Positions 60,186 to 64,000 of a stretch of 64,000 bases of DNA are shown here, in pieces. This stretch comes from Azospirillum ramasamyi (GTDB taxonomy: Bacteria; Pseudomonadota; Alphaproteobacteria; Azospirillales; Azospirillaceae). The stretch's first letter is position 1. Every line of letters starts with the position of its first letter. The translations under genes and the position numbers were made by a program. Below the pieces are notes generated by a model. It worked only from the letters and a program-made list of their open reading frames with translations. It did no database searches and was not told the DNA's origin. Location of the stretch: the NCBI RefSeq assembly GCF_003233655.1, contig NZ_CP029831.1, positions 428,501-492,500 of the forward strand, in the 5' to 3' direction.

Positions 60186-61100
60186 TCACGCCGGCGGCAG
60201 CCGTCCGGCATTGATCGCCGCCTTCACCTTCGCCAACTGACGCACCGCCGGGTCGCCGAGCCGCAGCGCCACCCCGGTCGAGAGCACGTCGATCAGCGTC
60301 AGGTGGACCAGCCGCGAGGCCATCGGCGTGTACATCTCCGTGTCCTCCACCGGCTGGCTGGCGACGACCACGCTCGCCATTCCGGCCAACGGCGACCGTG
60401 GGGCGGTGATCGCCACCACCGCCGTGCCCTGCTCCCGCGCCGCCGCCGCCAGTTCGATGATCGTCGCGCTGCATCCGGTGTTGGACAGGGCCAGCAGCAC
60501 CCCGCCGGCCCCCATGTTGACCAGCAGCATGCGGGCAAGCACCGGATCGGCGCAGGGCTGGGCGTCGGCGCCGAAGCGCAGCAGCTTGTGCGCCGCATCC
60601 TGGGCCAGCGCGCTGGACCCGCCGGTGCCGACGCACAGAACTCGCGGCGCTGCGGCCAGCAGGGCGATGGCCTGCTCCAACGCCGCCTCGTCCAGCGCCG
60701 CGGAAGCCGCCGTCAGCGCCGCGGCGCTCGATGAAAAAATTTTCCGCGCCAGCGTGCCGACATCGTCGTCGGGCGCCACATCCTGGCTGACATAGGGCGT
60801 TCCGCTCCGCACCTCGTCGCGCAGGGCGTCGCGCGCCTGGCATTCGGCAAGCCGCAGCTTGAAATCCGGGAAGCCGGCGCAGCCGATGCTGCGGCAGAAG
60901 CGCACCACCGTCGCCTCGCTCACCTCCGCCGCATGGGCGAGGGATGTGACGTTCAGATCCAGCACCCGGCGCGGTGCGACCAGAACCAGATCGGCGATCC
61001 GTCCCTCCGAACGCTTCAACTCACCTCGCAGCCGGCGGATCTCGTCCAGAATATCCACTGGTGCAGTGTTGGCGGCGGCGCTGTTGACCGGGGATGGCAT
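60186..61100 (-). CDS. hexR: RpiR-family transcriptional regulator, HexR-like
   Basis: The 304-residue protein has an N-terminal RpiR helix-turn-helix ([20 protein letters not shown], about 54-73). A C-terminal SIS sugar-phosphate-binding domain follows ([20 protein letters not shown], then [16 protein letters not shown]). Divergence from edd, with zwf next to it, matches HexR, which senses 2-keto-3-deoxy-6-phosphogluconate and represses Entner-Doudoroff genes. The ATG at 61100 lies next to a perfect palindrome, suggesting autoregulation. Confidence 0.88.
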   Translation of the reverse strand: MPSPVNSAAANTAPVDILDEIRRLRGELKRSEGRIADLVLVAPRRVLDLNVTSLAHAAEVSEATVVRFCRSIGCAGFPDFKLRLAECQARDALRDEVRSGTPYVSQDVAPDDDVGTLARKIFSSSAAALTAASAALDEAALEQAIALLAAAPRVLCVGTGGSSALAQDAAHKLLRFGADAQPCADPVLARMLLVNMGAGGVLLALSNTGCSATIIELAAAAREQGTAVVAITAPRSPLAGMASVVVASQPVEDTEMYTPMASRLVHLTLIDVLSTGVALRLGDPAVRQLAKVKAAINAGRLPPA

Positions 61101-61103
61101 GGC

Positions 61104-61113
61104 GTAACGTTAC
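61104..61113. promoter_or_regulatory. Perfect 10-bp palindrome at the hexR start
   Basis: GTAACGTTAC lies three bases upstream of the hexR ATG. Its GTAA/TTAC halves recall those of known HexR sites, but with a shorter spacer. It could be an autoregulatory site. This is tentative. Confidence 0.35.
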
Positions 61114-61231
61114 TTTCCTGGAAAGCCCTGCGGGGGACGGCATCCCTGCCGGAAGGCGGCGTTCACTATGAAGAATTTTGCCGCATATGGCGAGATATCC
61201 AGGTGAGGAATTCGGCTCTGGACCCCATAAA

Positions 61232-61249
61232 TGAAAAAAAATTTCTTCA
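61232..61249. promoter_or_regulatory. Candidate RpiR/HexR operator before edd
   Basis: The stretch reads as an imperfect dyad TGAA-n-AAA-nn-TTT-n-TTCA in AT-rich DNA about 70 bp upstream of edd, where a repressor would block transcription. A related AT-rich half-site (TGAAGAATTTTG) lies at about 61168. Confidence 0.4.
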
Positions 61250-61319
61250 CACGCCTCCTCCCCCGGCGTATGGTCCGTTTCGGAAATCATCGCCTCCCTC
61301 CAACGGTCGAGACGCGATC

Positions 61320-63158
61320 ATGAGCAAGCCCACCCCCCTGAATTCTGTCGTCGCCCGCGTGACGGAGCGTATTGCCGAGCGCAGCCGCGACCGCCGCGCG
61401 GCCTATCTGGCGCGGCTGGAAAGCGCCGGCGGCAAGCCGCGCCGCCACCGCCTGGGCTGCGCCAACCTCGCCCACGCCTTCGCCGCCTGCGGCGCGAACG
61501 ACAAGGCGGCGCTGCGTGGCGAGACGCAGCCGTCGATCGGCATCGTCACCGCCTACAACGACATGCTCTCCGCCCACCAGCCCTACGAGCGCTATCCCGC
61601 CATGATCCGGGACTCGGTGCGCGCGGCCGGCGGCGTGGCGCAGGTGGCGGGCGGCGTGCCGGCGATGTGCGACGGCGTCACCCAGGGTTACGAGGGGATG
61701 GAACTGTCGCTGTTCAGCCGCGACGTCATCGCGCTGGCGACCGGCGTCGCGCTGTCCCATGCCACCTTCGACGGCGTGCTGTGTCTGGGCATCTGCGACA
61801 AGATCGTTCCCGGCCTGATGATCGGCTCGCTCGCCTTCGGCCATCTGCCGACGGTCTTCGTGCCCGCCGGCCCGATGCCGTCCGGCCTGTCCAATGCCGA
61901 CAAGGCCAAGGCGCGCCAGCTCTACGCCCAGGGCAAGGTCGGCCGCGAGGAACTGCTGGACGCGGAGTCGAAGTCCTACCACGCGCCCGGCACCTGCACC
62001 TTCTACGGCACCGCCAACACCAACCAGATGCTGATGGAGATCATGGGCCTGCACCTGCCGGGCGCCAGCTTCGTCAACCCCAACACGCCGCTGCGCGATG
62101 CGTTGACCGACGCCGCCGCCCGCCGGGTGGTGGCGATGACCGTTCCCGGCGCCGGCACGCCGATCGGCCGCATCGTCGACGAACGGGCGCTGGTCAACGG
62201 CATCGTCGGGCTGCTGGCCACCGGCGGTTCGACCAACCACACCCTGCACATCCCGGCCATCGCCGCCGCCGCCGGCATCGAACTGAACTGGGAGGATTTC
62301 TCGGAACTGTCGGCGGTGGTTCCGCTGCTGGCCCGCGTCTATCCCAACGGCAGCGCCGACGTGAACCGCTTCCATCAGGCCGGCGGCATGCCCTTCATGA
62401 TCGGCCAGCTGATCGACGCGGGCCTCGTCCATACCGATATCTCCACCATCCTGGGCGAGGGCGGGCTGGAGCCCTACCGCTGCATGCCGGATCTCGGCGA
62501 GGGCGGAGCCCTGACCTGGACCCGTGCCGCCACCGACCAGAGCGGCGATCCGACGGTGGTCGCCACCACCGCTGCGCCCTTTGCGACCGAAGGCGGCCTG
62601 CGCGTTCTGACCGGCAATCTCGGCCGCGGCGTCATCAAGACCTCGGCGGTCAAGCCCGAGCACCGCACCGTCGAGGCCCCGGCCCGCGTCTTCGACAGCC
62701 AGGACGCCGTCCAGGCCGCCTTCCGTGCCGGCGAACTCGACCGCGACGTGATCGTCGTCGTCCGCTACCAGGGCCCCGGCGCCAACGGCATGCCCGAACT
62801 GCATAAGCTGACCCCGCCGCTGGGCGTGCTGCAGGACAAGGGCTTCAAGGTCGCGCTGGTGACCGACGGCCGCATGTCCGGCGCCTCGGGCAAGGTGCCG
62901 GCGGCCATCCATGTCACGCCGGAGGTGAAGGGCGGCGGCCCGCTCGGCCGCGTGCGCGACGGCGACATGCTGCGGCTGGACGCGGAGGCCGGGACGCTCG
63001 ACGCCCTGGTCGATGCCACGGAGTGGGAAAGCCGCGGCGCTCCCCCGCCGCCGAGCGAGGATGCTACCCACGGCTGCGGACGCGAGCTGTTCTCGCTGTT
63101 CCGCAACAATGCCGGCCCGGCGGAGAGCGGCGCCTCGGTCCTCAACCTGCTGGGCTGA
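61320..63158 (+). CDS. edd: Phosphogluconate dehydratase
   Basis: Edd dehydrates 6-phosphogluconate to 2-keto-3-deoxy-6-phosphogluconate in the Entner-Doudoroff pathway. The 612-residue protein has the IlvD/Edd features: [17 protein letters not shown], iron-sulfur cysteines in [10 protein letters not shown] and [27 protein letters not shown], and the C-terminal [18 protein letters not shown]. The frame stays open upstream to 60933, but the ATG at 61320 gives the normal family start. It is divergent from hexR and followed after about 150 bp by zwf. Confidence 0.95.
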   Translation: MSKPTPLNSVVARVTERIAERSRDRRAAYLARLESAGGKPRRHRLGCANLAHAFAACGANDKAALRGETQPSIGIVTAYNDMLSAHQPYERYPAMIRDSVRAAGGVAQVAGGVPAMCDGVTQGYEGMELSLFSRDVIALATGVALSHATFDGVLCLGICDKIVPGLMIGSLAFGHLPTVFVPAGPMPSGLSNADKAKARQLYAQGKVGREELLDAESKSYHAPGTCTFYGTANTNQMLMEIMGLHLPGASFVNPNTPLRDALTDAAARRVVAMTVPGAGTPIGRIVDERALVNGIVGLLATGGSTNHTLHIPAIAAAAGIELNWEDFSELSAVVPLLARVYPNGSADVNRFHQAGGMPFMIGQLIDAGLVHTDISTILGEGGLEPYRCMPDLGEGGALTWTRAATDQSGDPTVVATTAAPFATEGGLRVLTGNLGRGVIKTSAVKPEHRTVEAPARVFDSQDAVQAAFRAGELDRDVIVVVRYQGPGANGMPELHKLTPPLGVLQDKGFKVALVTDGRMSGASGKVPAAIHVTPEVKGGGPLGRVRDGDMLRLDAEAGTLDALVDATEWESRGAPPPPSEDATHGCGRELFSLFRNNAGPAESGASVLNLLG

Positions 63159-63309
63159 TTTGTCCTGCCGGGCTGATCCGGCGGAAATCCATGAAAGTTC
63201 GGGCCGTCATCAGTCCATGCTCGCCCGGATTGTGACCGGCGCAACCCTGTGGCACCATGACGCACAGGTTGCCTGAGGCACCGTAACACCGATGTCGAGA
63301 GGTCCGAAG

Positions 63310-64000
63310 ATGCAACCCCGCTCCACCGCCGCCGCCCCCGCGCTGCCTCCCTTCGACTACACCGTGTTCGGCGGCACCGGCGATCTGGCGCTGCGCAAGC
63401 TGCTGCCGGCACTCTATCTGCGCGACAAGGCTGGGCAGGTGACCGATGGCAGCCGCATCATCGGCGTTTCGCGCAGCCCGCTGAGCCCGTCGGACTACCG
63501 CGCCAAGGCGGAGCAGGCGATTCTCCAGCATGTTCACGCCGACGAGCGGGATATCGGCCTGATTGCCCGCTTTCTGGAACGGTTGGATTACGTTCCGGTC
63601 GATGCGACCTCCGACGACGGGTGGCGCGAGCTGGCGGAGCGGTTGGAGCATCCGCCGGTCCAGCGCGATGGGGCCGTGCGCATCTTCTATCTCGCGACCT
63701 CGCCCGGGCTGTTCGGCCCGATCTGCGACCATCTGCGGGCCTACGGGCTCGCCACGGCGGATTCCCGCGTCGTCCTGGAAAAGCCGATCGGCCGCGACCT
63801 CGCTTCGGCGCAGGCGATCAACGATCAGGTCGGCGCCGTATTCTCCGAACAGCAGATTTACCGTATCGACCATTACCTCGGTAAGGAGACGGTGCAGAAC
63901 CTGCTGGCCCTGCGCTTCGGCAACTCCCTGTTCGAGCCGCTGTGGAACGCCAACCACATCGACCATGTGCAGATCACCGTCGCCGAGACGGTGGGCGTGG
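63310..64000 (+). CDS. zwf: Glucose-6-phosphate 1-dehydrogenase (3' end outside window)
   Basis: Zwf oxidises glucose 6-phosphate to 6-phosphogluconolactone and feeds Edd. About 230 residues are visible. The NADP-binding motif [18 protein letters not shown] lies near the N-terminus. [11 protein letters not shown] follows, and the catalytic RIDHYLGKE, whose His/Lys are conserved in the family, is intact. AGAGG lies eight bases before the ATG. A 151-bp gap after edd contains no terminator that I can see, so the two may be co-transcribed. Confidence 0.94.
   Translation, partial: MQPRSTAAAPALPPFDYTVFGGTGDLALRKLLPALYLRDKAGQVTDGSRIIGVSRSPLSPSDYRAKAEQAILQHVHADERDIGLIARFLERLDYVPVDATSDDGWRELAERLEHPPVQRDGAVRIFYLATSPGLFGPICDHLRAYGLATADSRVVLEKPIGRDLASAQAINDQVGAVFSEQQIYRIDHYLGKETVQNLLALRFGNSLFEPLWNANHIDHVQITVAETVGV

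Overview
The window is GC-rich, densely coded DNA, most likely from an alphaproteobacterium of the Azospirillum/Rhodospirillales type. That placement is inferred from the gene content: molybdenum hydroxylase, a second (N-type) rotary ATPase, fructose PTS, PQQ biosynthesis and an Entner-Doudoroff cluster. GC-rich palindromic units of one general style are scattered between genes and, in two places, lie inside reading frames. No tRNA, rRNA, CRISPR array or insertion sequence was seen.

Layout, left to right. (1) 2-511: end of an unidentified gene. (2) 727-5427 (+): xdhABC, xanthine dehydrogenase and its maturation factor. (3) 5378-12028 (-): a complete N-type ATPase operon in the order atpDCQRBEFAG, tail to tail with xdhC and overlapping it. 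(4) 12830-18931: an ALDH7-type dehydrogenase and an acetolactate-synthase-like ThDP enzyme (-), a divergent LysR regulator (+), an EamA exporter and a LuxR-type regulator with a degenerate receiver (-). (5) 19785-39811: an exopolysaccharide region. It has a large protein with two xylan-binding-like modules and an unassigned C-terminal domain (-), a lone glycosyltransferase (+), and a ten-gene run on the minus strand coding for a flippase, a glycosyltransferase-methyltransferase fusion, an orphan 723-residue protein, a Wzc-type tyrosine kinase, four more glycosyltransferases, an O-antigen-ligase-like membrane protein and an exported beta-helix protein. (6) 40425-47141: LacI-type regulator divergent from fruBKA, with two operator-like dyads between them. 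(7) 47406-54612: a small STAS-like protein, a bifunctional beta-oxidation enzyme, a YehZYXW/OsmF-type osmolyte ABC transporter and a 58-residue stress-type protein. (8) 54767-59603 (-): a NarL-type response regulator, a CXXCW protein and pqqABCDE. (9) 60186-64000: HexR-like repressor divergent from edd, followed by zwf, which runs off the window.

How the parts fit. Fructose taken up by FruA/FruB and phosphorylated by FruK, and glucose oxidised by PQQ enzymes or passed through Zwf/Edd, would feed an Entner-Doudoroff-centred metabolism. The minus-strand run at 24048-39811 looks like one transcription unit for making and exporting an acidic or methylated exopolysaccharide. The exported beta-helix protein and the carbohydrate-binding protein next door are plausible polymer-remodelling enzymes.

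The least-explained items are the 909-residue carbohydrate-binding protein with its dyad-rich upstream region, the 723-residue orphan in the polysaccharide operon, the pseudo-receiver regulator, and the palindromic units read in frame at the starts of atpC and the CXXCW gene.
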